A stretch of 39,543 nucleotides of DNA from Spirochaetales bacterium (GTDB taxonomy: Bacteria; Spirochaetota; Spirochaetia; DSM-2461). Below the pieces are notes generated by a model. The model saw only the letters and a program-made list of their open reading frames with translations, was not told the origin of the DNA and ran no database searches. Positions 1 to 7,085 of the stretch are shown one piece after another (within the stretch, counting starts at the first letter, position 1; each line of letters begins with the position of its first letter). Position numbers and translations under genes: made by a program. The DNA lies in assembly GCA_022360655.1 (NCBI GenBank), contig JAKSCK010000041.1, positions 1-39,543 on the forward strand, read 5' to 3'.

Positions 1-153
1 AATCTGCCGAACCTCATCAAGCGGATAACCGGCTTGGGCCATCATGGCCTCGTAGTCAAAGGCAATGGAACCGGATTCAAATTGCTTGTAATCGATGCCC
101 AAGGATTTCTTCATGATTTCCCCGCGGCGCTCCATGACTGGTTGGTTTTTCAT
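1..153 (-). CDS. ortB: 2-amino-4-oxopentanoate thiolase, beta subunit (partial, N-terminus only)
   Basis: Only the first 51 codons are inside the window; the gene runs off the left edge. The readable start is MKNQPVMERRGEIMKKSLGID. The ATG at 153 overlaps the ortA stop by four bases (ATGA), which implies translational coupling. In known ort operons the gene after ortA encodes the PLP-dependent beta subunit of the thiolase that splits 2-amino-4-oxopentanoate with CoA into alanine and acetyl-CoA, the last step of oxidative ornithine fermentation. No catalytic residue can be seen in the short visible part, so the call rests on position behind ord and ortA and on the N-terminal sequence style. 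Confidence 0.8.
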   Translation of the reverse strand, partial: MKNQPVMERRGEIMKKSLGIDYKQFESGSIAFDYEAMMAQAGYPLDEVRQI

Positions 154-509
154 TGGTGCCCCTCTGTGGAAACAGGCGTTTTCTCATATGGAAGAAGGTT
201 CTTCCGTGCTTCAAGGAGAGCGGTTTTCATTTCCAAGCCAATCTCATCCAGTTCCGGGACATGATGACCAAAACCGTGCTTCCAAGAAGGGGAGACTTCA
301 ATCAGATTTCCTGTGAGCTGACGACCCGTTGGAGTTTCTATGGAGACCTCCTCGCCGATTTGAGCCTGGAGATTGAGTAATCGACCCTTGGTCCACATTT
401 CCAAAGGCACGGATTGGGTGTCAGACGGGAGTTGGTGACTGCGTTCTTCTGGGCTCCGAAGAAGAGCATGGATGCGCACCACATTTCCCTGCTTGGCTCC
501 ATTACTCAT
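150..509 (-). CDS. ortA: 2-amino-4-oxopentanoate thiolase, alpha subunit
   Basis: A 119-residue protein, the usual small size for OrtA. It partners OrtB in the CoA-dependent thiolytic cleavage of 2-amino-4-oxopentanoate. Recognisable features are the N-terminal basic stretch NVVRIHALLRSPEERSHQLP, the segment PLEMWTKGRLLN and the central motif GEEVSIETPTGRQLTGNLIEV followed by a HGFG segment. It overlaps the end of ord by eight bases and the start of ortB by four, so the three genes are tightly coupled in one operon. There is no signal peptide, so the protein is cytoplasmic. The assignment combines family resemblance with the characteristic ord-ortA-ortB order. Confidence 0.87.
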   Translation of the reverse strand: MSNGAKQGNVVRIHALLRSPEERSHQLPSDTQSVPLEMWTKGRLLNLQAQIGEEVSIETPTGRQLTGNLIEVSPSWKHGFGHHVPELDEIGLEMKTALLEARKNLLPYEKTPVSTEGHQ

Positions 510-1575
510 GGTGAGCCTCCTCTATCCGTTCTCGCATATCGCCCATCACAGCGCGAGGAACGGGGAGATCTAACATGGTTTTCAGACCTGGTGAGGCATT
601 GATGACCTGGGGAATCATGTTCACACACATGGCAATGGTTCCAATACCGCCAGGGATTTCTGGTTGAATGGCCATGGAGATATTGGGTGTTCCCGTGATG
701 CGAATATAGTCACCGGTTTCCACCCCCTCCTCTTGAGGCTCAATCTGCTGAGGATGAATCATGGAAAGGCATTCTTTCCCAGCCATTGTGGCGCGTCCAC
801 GTTGATCACAACCAGCCACGTCACCAGGCTTGATGGAAATGTAGGGCGTTGTGCGGGGGACGGATGTAATGATGGCCTGCTGTGTTTGCTTCACTGGTCC
901 ATCCAATTTCCAGCCTATTCCCTGAGCAATCATACCCACCGATTCTGGGAATCCCACATGCCCTGCAATTTCTCCGTTTTGAACACCGGTAAGAAATTCC
1001 TCAGGATGTGTTCCAACACCCTGTTCTTCCATCACAGCTGGACCAAAGGGAGAGAGGCTGTTGATGCGTTCCGCTTCGACTTTAGAAACATCCCGGCAGG
1101 CGCCTGTCAGCATCACCACCATCAGATCCATGATGAGACCAGGATTGATTCCTGTTCCCAAAACACTCACGCCATTTTTTTGAGCTTCTTCATCAATTTG
1201 TTGGGCCAAGGCGGGATTTTGAGCCTGGGGATATGCCATCTCCTCAGCGGTGGAAATCACATTCAGGCCGTTCTGAACCAGTTTAAGGATTTTGGGGAGG
1301 GCTTTGGCCGTGAAGGAATCCGTGGCCAAAAGGGCTATATCTGCAGTAGTCTTAGAGAGGAGCTCATCAACATCTGGTGAAATGAAAACCTGAGGATGAT
1401 GATTCCTTGAGCGTCCTAACACCTCATGGAGTTCCTGTCCCACTCGTTGAGGATGGATGTCACAGACTCCCACAATTTCCACACCCTGTTTCTCAAGAAG
1501 CATGTCGGCCATACCGCTTCCCATGGCCCCCAGGCCCCAGATCAGAACCTGGACCTTCTCTTGTCTCACGCCCAT
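502..1575 (-). CDS. ord: 2,4-diaminopentanoate dehydrogenase
   Basis: A 357-residue NAD(P)-dependent dehydrogenase that oxidatively deaminates 2,4-diaminopentanoate to 2-amino-4-oxopentanoate in the ornithine fermentation pathway. The N-terminus carries a clear Rossmann nucleotide-binding motif (VLIWGLGAMGSGMADMLLE, about residues 10-28) followed by the acidic end of beta-2 (VGVCDIHPQRVG). The body resembles dihydrodipicolinate-reductase-like enzymes, with GTGINPGLIMD near residue 140 at the start of the catalytic part. The ATG at 1575 has a strong GGAGGTG ribosome site five bases upstream. It is the first gene of the operon visible here and lies behind a good sigma70-like promoter. The oraS/oraE aminomutase and racemase genes expected in the pathway would lie left of the window. 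Confidence 0.9.
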   Translation of the reverse strand: MGVRQEKVQVLIWGLGAMGSGMADMLLEKQGVEIVGVCDIHPQRVGQELHEVLGRSRNHHPQVFISPDVDELLSKTTADIALLATDSFTAKALPKILKLVQNGLNVISTAEEMAYPQAQNPALAQQIDEEAQKNGVSVLGTGINPGLIMDLMVVMLTGACRDVSKVEAERINSLSPFGPAVMEEQGVGTHPEEFLTGVQNGEIAGHVGFPESVGMIAQGIGWKLDGPVKQTQQAIITSVPRTTPYISIKPGDVAGCDQRGRATMAGKECLSMIHPQQIEPQEEGVETGDYIRITGTPNISMAIQPEIPGGIGTIAMCVNMIPQVINASPGLKTMLDLPVPRAVMGDMRERIEEAHHE

Positions 1576-1617
1576 GATCCACCTCCGGAAAGTTGTTACT
1601 ATTGAAGTAGTGAGTCG

Positions 1618-1645
1618 AGTATAAACCCGCCTAATGGGAAGTCAA
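1618..1645 (-). promoter_or_regulatory. Promoter of the ord-ortA-ortB operon
   Basis: On the minus strand TTGACT (1645-1640) and TATACT (1623-1618) are separated by 16 bases, each five of six matches to the sigma70 consensus. Predicted initiation near 1611 leaves a leader of about 35 nt before the ord SD sequence. Confidence 0.65.
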
Positions 1646-1820
1646 GAGAGAATGTTCATGATTGGCCTTTGCGAGGTTTTGTTCCTGTGTTTGGAGGCAG
1701 AACAATGAATGGAAGGAAAACTGCTGAATAAGTACGAAGCGTCTCTCCTCAAACCCCCTATGCCTTGCTTTTCAATCCCATGGTTTGTGAGGGGAGACTT
1801 TGAACGCAACAAATTCATTC

Positions 1821-1849
1821 TTGACAGCGAATCCGTTGCCTCTTATGGT
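1821..1849 (+). promoter_or_regulatory. Promoter of the LacI-family regulator gene
   Basis: A perfect -35 TTGACA (1821-1826) and a -10 TATGGT (1844-1849) are 17 bases apart. Initiation near 1856 gives a leader of about 20 nt to the ATG at 1877. The operator at 1847-1866 overlaps the end of the -10 and the start site, so the regulator should repress itself. Confidence 0.65.
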
Positions 1850-1866
1850 TACGTAACCGATTACGT
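1847..1866 (+). promoter_or_regulatory. LacI-type operator, autoregulatory copy
   Basis: GGTTACGTAACCGATTACGT. The 16-bp core ACGTAACCGATTACGT is an even inverted repeat around a central CG with one mismatched pair, the layout usual for LacI-family operators. The 18 bases 1849-1866 recur exactly, inverted, at 2947-2964 before the sugar operon. Confidence 0.75.
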
Positions 1867-1876
1867 GTGGCGGATT

Positions 1877-2893
1877 ATGGCAACAGAAGGAAAAAAAACC
1901 ACCATCAAGGACATTGCTCGAGAAGCCGGAGTTTCAACAGCAACCGTGTCTCGTATTCTCAATAACCTTGAAGGGTATACTGGAGAAACGAGAAAACGGG
2001 TGATGGATGTGATTGAGCGGCGCCAATACCGTCCCAGTGCCATTGCCCGTGGCTTGGTTTCCCAGCAAACCAAAACCATTGGTGTTCTCCTTCCCAGCCT
2101 TTCGAGTCGATTCATGAATACCCTGATTGAGGGAATTGAATCACAAGCTCAGGCCCATGGATACAGTGTGATTTTGTGCAATACCGATAGAGACGGTGTT
2201 CGTACGGCGGATTACCTCAAAGTCTTGGGCGAAAAGCGAGTGGATGGCATCATTTTCACCAGTGAATGGGTGACATCCGAATATGCCCTTGCCCTCAAGA
2301 AATTGGATGTTCCCGTTGTTTTAGTGGCCACCAATTCCTGGCAATATTCCTTTCCCAGTATTCGTACTGAAGACAAGGCTGCTGCCTATAGTGCAGTGCG
2401 TTACCTGATTGAAAAAGGGCATCGTCGTATTGGTATGGTGGGTGGAACGCATAGCGATAAGATTGCAGGGATTCCCCGGGAAGAAGGATATTTTGAGGCC
2501 TTGGAAGAATCAGGGATTCCTCGGGATACCACGATGGTCTCCCATGGGGATTTTCACTTTGCATCTGGAATCCGGGCCATGCAGGAGCTCTACGAGCGTC
2601 ATCCGGAAATCACCGCCGTGTTTGCTGCCAGTGATGAAATGGCTTTGGGGGTGCTGAGTTTTGCCTATGCTCACGGGATTCGTGTTCCTGAGCAGCTTTC
2701 AGTGATTGGGTATGATGACACTTTGGATGCCCAGATGAGCATCCCTCCCTTAACGAGCATTCATCAGCCCATTTACGAGATGGGGGCGGAGGCTGTGATG
2801 ACCTTACTGGAGTCTCAAGATGCCATGGGCAAGGTGTTGCCTATATCCATCACGGAACGCGATTCTGTTTGTGCTCTCCGGGGCTCCGAGTGA
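1877..2893 (+). CDS. LacI-family transcriptional repressor of the alpha-1,6-glucan operon
   Basis: A 338-residue regulator, the normal LacI/GalR length. Residues 9-30 form the canonical LacI helix-turn-helix (TIKDIAREAGVSTATVSRILNN), with hinge-helix residues ending near YRPSAIARGL. The rest is a periplasmic-binding-protein-like sugar-sensing domain (TIGVLLPSLSSRFMNTLIEGIE; ASDEMALGVLSFAYAHGI; VIGYDDTLDAQMSIPPLTSI). The open frame extends 56 codons further upstream to 1709, but that stretch contains the promoter and operator, so the ATG at 1877 is preferred despite only a weak SD (GGCGG). Its operator also occurs before the GH15 gene, so it most likely controls the downstream operon and itself. 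The inducer is not visible from sequence; isomaltose or a related glucoside is an inference. Confidence 0.9.
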   Translation: MATEGKKTTIKDIAREAGVSTATVSRILNNLEGYTGETRKRVMDVIERRQYRPSAIARGLVSQQTKTIGVLLPSLSSRFMNTLIEGIESQAQAHGYSVILCNTDRDGVRTADYLKVLGEKRVDGIIFTSEWVTSEYALALKKLDVPVVLVATNSWQYSFPSIRTEDKAAAYSAVRYLIEKGHRRIGMVGGTHSDKIAGIPREEGYFEALEESGIPRDTTMVSHGDFHFASGIRAMQELYERHPEITAVFAASDEMALGVLSFAYAHGIRVPEQLSVIGYDDTLDAQMSIPPLTSIHQPIYEMGAEAVMTLLESQDAMGKVLPISITERDSVCALRGSE

Positions 2894-2946
2894 ATGTGTT
2901 GTTCTTTATGAATGATGGAATTTTCGAGAGTTTTTTTTACGCTGTA

Positions 2947-2964
2947 ACGTAATCGGTTACGTAA
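2947..2964 (-). promoter_or_regulatory. LacI-type operator in front of the GH15-ABC-GH66 operon
   Basis: On the plus strand ACGTAATCGGTTACGTAA, the exact reverse complement of 1849-1866. It is followed by a second small CG-centred palindrome AAACGTTT (2964-2971). It sits 22 bases before the GH15 start codon, where a bound repressor would block transcription. No convincing -35/-10 pair could be picked out around it. Confidence 0.75.
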
Positions 2965-2985
2965 AACGTTTACTTAGGAAGTGTT

Positions 2986-4041
2986 ATGAACTTGGTTCAG
3001 CGAAGCATCGACATCATCAAAGCAGGGCAGAGTCCCTCAGGCGGCTATGTGGCCAGCCCCAATTTCGGAGAATATGCCTATTCCTGGCTGAGAGATGGAA
3101 GCTTCATTGCCTACTCCATGTTGGTGAAGGGTGAAACCGATTCGGTTGCGGCATTTTTGACTTGGACGGCCAAGGCGGTTCAATCCCAACAAAAGAAAAT
3201 TGAGGCACTCAAAGAGGCAGCCGCAGCCGGTCCCTTACAAGAAATAGCTCCAGAATTTCAGCTTCCAACACGATTTTCTCTTGAAGGAGAAGAGGTGAAA
3301 GATGACTGGCCCAATTTTCAAATTGATGGATATGGAGCGTGGTTATGGCTTCTTGCAGAATGGGATTCCCGGGGCTTCGCTGTTCAGGATCTTTGGCGTG
3401 AAAGTGCCGCATTAACCACTGATTATTTGGCCATATGCTGGCCTCACAGCTGTTATGACTGCTGGGAAGAGGGCGGTGATTCAGTCCACCTCTCCACCCT
3501 CGCTTGCGTGGCTGGCGGCTTGAAGGCCATCGCATCCATTGCGGCCGTTCCGGAAGGTTTGTTGGAGACCATTGAAGCTCGTATTCGAGAAGGTGTGGTT
3601 GATGGCGGGTATTTCGCGAAATCTTTTGGACGAAATGATGTGGATTCTGCTCTCCTTTGGTTGTCTGTTCCCTTTGGCGTGATTCCTCCACAGGATGCCG
3701 CCATGGAAGCCACAGCTGAGAAAATCCGTCAAGAGCTATTGGAAGAAGGCGGTGTGAAACGCTATCTGGCAGACACCTACTACGGTGGTGGTTTATGGGT
3801 TCTGCTCACCGGATATCTTGCCTGGTTTGAAATGGCTCGAGGAAATCGGGAGGAGGCTTTACGTCTCAAACAATGGATGGCAGAGCAGGCAACAGTGGAT
3901 GGTTCACTTCCAGAACAAGTGACTCGTCATGTCAATGATGCAACCTATGTTGAGGAATGGATTGAGCGTTGGGGGCCCATTGCCACCCCTTTGCTTTGGT
4001 CTCATGCCCTCTACTTGGTTGTGGATGAATTGGTTCATTAA
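2986..4041 (+). CDS. GH15-family glucohydrolase (isomaltose / alpha-glucoside hydrolase)
   Basis: A 351-residue single-domain (alpha/alpha)6-barrel glycosidase of the GH15 (glucoamylase) type, which releases beta-glucose from non-reducing ends by inversion. Family hallmarks are YSWLRDGSF (residues 32-40), DDWPNFQIDGYGAWLW (106-121), CYDCWEEGGDSVH (156-168) with the probable general acid at E161/E162, and SLPEQ (307-311) with the probable base E310. The typical GH15 ending GPIATPLLWSHALY spans 330-343. There is no signal peptide and no starch-binding domain, so it acts in the cytoplasm on imported oligosaccharides. An AGGA ribosome site precedes the ATG. Being in one operon with a GH66 dextranase, alpha-1,6-linked glucose (isomaltose) is the likely substrate. 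The bond specificity is inferred. Confidence 0.85.
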   Translation: MNLVQRSIDIIKAGQSPSGGYVASPNFGEYAYSWLRDGSFIAYSMLVKGETDSVAAFLTWTAKAVQSQQKKIEALKEAAAAGPLQEIAPEFQLPTRFSLEGEEVKDDWPNFQIDGYGAWLWLLAEWDSRGFAVQDLWRESAALTTDYLAICWPHSCYDCWEEGGDSVHLSTLACVAGGLKAIASIAAVPEGLLETIEARIREGVVDGGYFAKSFGRNDVDSALLWLSVPFGVIPPQDAAMEATAEKIRQELLEEGGVKRYLADTYYGGGLWVLLTGYLAWFEMARGNREEALRLKQWMAEQATVDGSLPEQVTRHVNDATYVEEWIERWGPIATPLLWSHALYLVVDELVH

Positions 4042-4059
4042 ACCATTGGAGGTAACAAT

Positions 4060-5301
4060 ATGAGAAATCGTGTGATGATGATTGCCCTGGCTGTTTTGCT
4101 TTGCACCACAGCTATGCTGGGGGCAAACGGCACCGAAGAAGGGGCTGAGAAAGCGGAGAAATTGGTATTCTGGCATACCTACAGTGATGGCGAAACCGCA
4201 CTCTTTGAGCAGACCGTTTTGCCTGCGTTTGAAGCTCTTGGCACTGGCATTGAAGTTGAAGCCGTTCGCATGCCTTATGAAGGGCTCAAACAGCAAGTTA
4301 TTGCCGGAATTGCTGGTGATGCTGGTCCTGATGTGATGCGCATGGATTTGGTTTGGGTTCCAGAATTTGCCAAGCTTGGTGGATTGGTTCCTGTTTCTCA
4401 GAGAGAGGGGTTTGATTCCCTAAAAGCGGACTTCTTTGAAGGTTCCCTTGCTACCAACTATTACAATGGTGAGTTCTACGGGATTCCTTTGAATACCAAC
4501 ACAAAAGTAGCCGTTTGGAATAAAGCTCTTCTGGCTGAGTTGGGTATTACAGAGCTTCCCACCACCATGGACGATGTCTTGAAACTGGCTCAAGGACTTG
4601 AGGGAGACGACCGCTGGCCTCTGGCCATCGGTGGAGCCGGAAGCTGGGGAATGCTTCCCTGGTTCTGGACCATGGGTGGGCAGGTGACAGATGAAGCCTT
4701 CACCCGTTCCACAGGATATTTGGATTCAGAAGCCAGTATTCAAGCTCTTCAGACCATTGCGGACTTGTATGCTCAAGGTCAGGTTGGTCCATGCCTTCTT
4801 GGAGAAGAACCAGGAACATGGGGAGGCATGGAGAATGGGAATTACCTGATGATGGATGATGGTCCCTGGTACTACAGCATTGTGGGTGATTCTGCCTTGG
4901 AAAACACCGTCTTTAGCACTTTACCAGCAGGTCCTGGTGGTTCAGTTTCCGTTGTTGGTGGTGAAAACATGGTGATGATGAGCACCTGTGAAAATCAAGA
5001 TGCCGCCTGGGAATTCATGAACTTCATGGTGTCTCCCAGTACTCAAATCACCATGGCTGAGGTTGGAATGATTCCCACCAGAATCTCTGCAGCTACAGAT
5101 CCTGAGGCTGCAAAGGCTCCGTACTTCACAACCTATGTGGAGCAGTTGAAAACTGCCAAGCCACGGACTCCCCATCCTCATTGGGGCAAGATTTCCGATA
5201 CCCTTGGTCTTGCCTTTGAATCCGTCATTCGTGGAGAGCTCACCGCTCAAGAAGCGCTGCCCTCTGCCGCACAAACCATTGACGGTTTTCTGGCAAAATA
5301 A
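4060..5301 (+). CDS. CUT1 ABC transporter, oligosaccharide-binding protein
   Basis: A 413-residue extracellular solute-binding protein of the MalE type (SBP family 1). The N-terminus is a signal peptide (MRNRVMMIALAVLLCTTAMLGANG) followed by an acidic linker (TEEGAEKAEK), as is common in spirochaete binding proteins; no lipobox cysteine follows. Mature-domain landmarks are LVFWHTYSDGE, GPDVMRMDLVWVPEFAKLGGL and FYGIPLNTNTKVAVWNKALLAE. GGAGGTAAC precedes the ATG, 18 bases after the GH15 stop. It delivers sugar to the two permeases encoded next. From the neighbouring GH15 and GH66 genes the ligand is probably isomalto-oligosaccharide or short dextran. That is an inference. Confidence 0.9.
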   Translation: MRNRVMMIALAVLLCTTAMLGANGTEEGAEKAEKLVFWHTYSDGETALFEQTVLPAFEALGTGIEVEAVRMPYEGLKQQVIAGIAGDAGPDVMRMDLVWVPEFAKLGGLVPVSQREGFDSLKADFFEGSLATNYYNGEFYGIPLNTNTKVAVWNKALLAELGITELPTTMDDVLKLAQGLEGDDRWPLAIGGAGSWGMLPWFWTMGGQVTDEAFTRSTGYLDSEASIQALQTIADLYAQGQVGPCLLGEEPGTWGGMENGNYLMMDDGPWYYSIVGDSALENTVFSTLPAGPGGSVSVVGGENMVMMSTCENQDAAWEFMNFMVSPSTQITMAEVGMIPTRISAATDPEAAKAPYFTTYVEQLKTAKPRTPHPHWGKISDTLGLAFESVIRGELTAQEALPSAAQTIDGFLAK

Positions 5302-5313
5302 TTCCTAGAAATG

Positions 5314-5336
5314 GTGGCTCCCCTTGGGGGAGCCAC
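5314..5336 (+). other. Intercistronic RNA hairpin between binding-protein and permease genes
   Basis: GTGGCTCCCC (5314-5323) pairs perfectly with GGGGAGCCAC (5327-5336) across a 3-base loop. No T-run follows, so it is not a classic terminator. It lies directly after the binding-protein stop, where such hairpins commonly protect the upstream mRNA 3' end and raise binding-protein levels over permease levels. Confidence 0.75.
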
Positions 5337-5358
5337 ATTCCCTAAGAGGTGCCGCTCC

Positions 5359-6249
5359 ATGACACGCTTGCGCACAGGATTACGGCAGTGGAAAACTGCA
5401 TTGCCATTCATCCTGCCCGGCTTGATTCTCGTGATACTTTTCTCGGTGTATCCCATTTTTCAGAACGCCCGAATGAGCATCACAAACTTCAACGTCCTCA
5501 CTCAAAAATCCCAGGGATTTGTTGGCTTCACTAATTATGTTCGAGCTGCATCAGATCCCGTTGTGGTTACGGCAACAGTCAACACCATTGTCTATGCCTT
5601 GGTTTGCATTCCCATTGAAATGCTTCTGGGGCTGTTCATTGCCGCACTTCTCCACTCTGGTGTGCGGGGAAACCTTGTTTACCGTGCTCTTTGTTATCTT
5701 CCTGTCATCACAAGTTGGGTGATTGTGAGCTTAATTTTTCGCTACTTGTTCTCCTCAGGACAGGGTGGATTAGTGAATTATCTCTTGGGTGGTTTAGGAC
5801 TCATCTCAGCCCCTGTGGCATGGCTCTCCCATCGTTGGACGGCTTTTGTGGCCATCTGGTCCCTTGAAATATGGAAGTCTATTGGCTGGGTGATGGTGAT
5901 TTACTTGGCTGGATTACAAGGGGTTCCCAAAGCGCTGTATGAAGCAGCGCGAATCGATGGGAGTGGATGGTTTAACCGATTGCGATTCATCACAGTTCCT
6001 TTGCTCCGGCCTGTCACCGTTTACATCCTGGTGAACCGTGTTATTGGCGCATTCAGTGCCTTCATCAGTATTTACATGATCACAGACGGAGGCCCCATGA
6101 ACCGAACAGAAGTTCTGCTGAGTTACATGTATAAAGCAGGATTCCAGTATTTTGAGTTCAGTTATGCCTCCACACTTTCCATGATTATGGCTGTGTTGAT
6201 CCTCATGTTCTCAGGAACGCACCGCCTCTTGATTAAGGAGGAAAAATGA
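5359..6249 (+). CDS. CUT1 ABC transporter permease (MalF type)
   Basis: A 296-residue inner-membrane permease with about six membrane segments, the first being FILPGLILVILFSVYPIF. The cytoplasmic EAA loop that contacts the ATPase is seen as YEAARIDGSGWFNRLRFITVPLL near the C-terminal third. The open frame begins at 5311, but that ATG lies at the intercistronic hairpin. The ATG at 5359 has an AAGAGGT ribosome site eight bases upstream and gives the usual permease N-terminus. Its last codons overlap the start of the next permease by four bases. It forms the channel with the 6246-7082 product for the sugar bound by the upstream binding protein. Confidence 0.9.
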   Translation: MTRLRTGLRQWKTALPFILPGLILVILFSVYPIFQNARMSITNFNVLTQKSQGFVGFTNYVRAASDPVVVTATVNTIVYALVCIPIEMLLGLFIAALLHSGVRGNLVYRALCYLPVITSWVIVSLIFRYLFSSGQGGLVNYLLGGLGLISAPVAWLSHRWTAFVAIWSLEIWKSIGWVMVIYLAGLQGVPKALYEAARIDGSGWFNRLRFITVPLLRPVTVYILVNRVIGAFSAFISIYMITDGGPMNRTEVLLSYMYKAGFQYFEFSYASTLSMIMAVLILMFSGTHRLLIKEEK

Positions 6250-7082
6250 TGAAAAAAGCACAGATTGGTGCCGCAAGCATTCATATTCTTCTGATTGTGT
6301 TCAGTCTTTTGAGTCTTTTTCCTTTCCTCAACATGATCACTGTGGCATTCACACCCAACAGCTATGTGCTTCCCTATCCTCCCAAATTCTTCCCAGATTC
6401 CTTCTATCTTGGAAATTTTGTGGAAAGTCTCAGTGCCAATCGTTTTGGCCATTACTTTCTCAATAGTGTGGTGGTGGCGATTCTTTCCACCTTTGCCACA
6501 CTCTTTGTGGCCAGCCTCTCTGCCTATGGATTTGCCCGATTGGATTTTCCAGGAAAAGAAATCCTGTTTAAATTCTACGTGTTCACTTTGATGGTTCCAG
6601 CCATACTCAACATCATTCCCCAATTTCTGGTGATTAAATCCTTCCATCTTGTGGATACACGTGGAGGTTTGGTTCTCTTCAATGTGGGAGGTGCCATTGC
6701 TGGCTACACCTTCTTTCTCCGACAGTTTTTCCAAGCCCTTCCCAATGAATTGGAAGAGTCAGCAGTGATTGATGGAGCCGGGCGATTTAAGATTTATTCC
6801 CGCATCATCCTTCCTCTGTCAGGACCAGCCATGGGCACCATGACCATCTTTGCGTTCACCGGATTCTGGGATGAGTTTTTTGGCGCTCTCACCCTCATAA
6901 AAAGTGAAGGAAAGCGCACCTTGCCCATAGCCATCCGAATGTTCCAGGGACAGCATGCCACAGACTGGGGCTTTGTCTTTGCCGCCAGTCTCATTGCATT
7001 GATTCCCATCATTGTGATTTACATCATTTTCCAAAAACAGTTTGTTCAAGCAGGCGCCGTGGATGGTGCCGTGAAGGAGTAG
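6246..7082 (+). CDS. CUT1 ABC transporter permease (MalG type)
   Basis: A 278-residue second permease with about six membrane helices (first IHILLIVFSLLSLFPFLNMI) and the EAA motif EESAVIDGAGRFKIYSRIILPLSGPA at about residues 166-191. It starts in the overlap ATGATGA with the first permease, with AGGAGG just upstream. It pairs with the MalF-type protein to form the transmembrane pore. No ATP-binding gene follows; the next gene is the GH66 enzyme. The importer must therefore borrow an MsmK/MalK-like ATPase encoded elsewhere. Confidence 0.9.
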   Translation: MMKKAQIGAASIHILLIVFSLLSLFPFLNMITVAFTPNSYVLPYPPKFFPDSFYLGNFVESLSANRFGHYFLNSVVVAILSTFATLFVASLSAYGFARLDFPGKEILFKFYVFTLMVPAILNIIPQFLVIKSFHLVDTRGGLVLFNVGGAIAGYTFFLRQFFQALPNELEESAVIDGAGRFKIYSRIILPLSGPAMGTMTIFAFTGFWDEFFGALTLIKSEGKRTLPIAIRMFQGQHATDWGFVFAASLIALIPIIVIYIIFQKQFVQAGAVDGAVKE

Positions 7083-7085
7083 TTC

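Noticed and set aside
664..1380. 238-codon plus-strand open frame inside ord
   Set aside because: Antisense to a clear dehydrogenase gene; composition reflects the complementary codons.
1709..1876. 56-codon N-terminal extension of the LacI regulator, and an 8-codon minigene at 1705 with GGAGG upstream
   Set aside because: The segment contains the promoter (1821-1849) and the exact operator, and LacI proteins start with their HTH. The minigene is too short to support without expression data.
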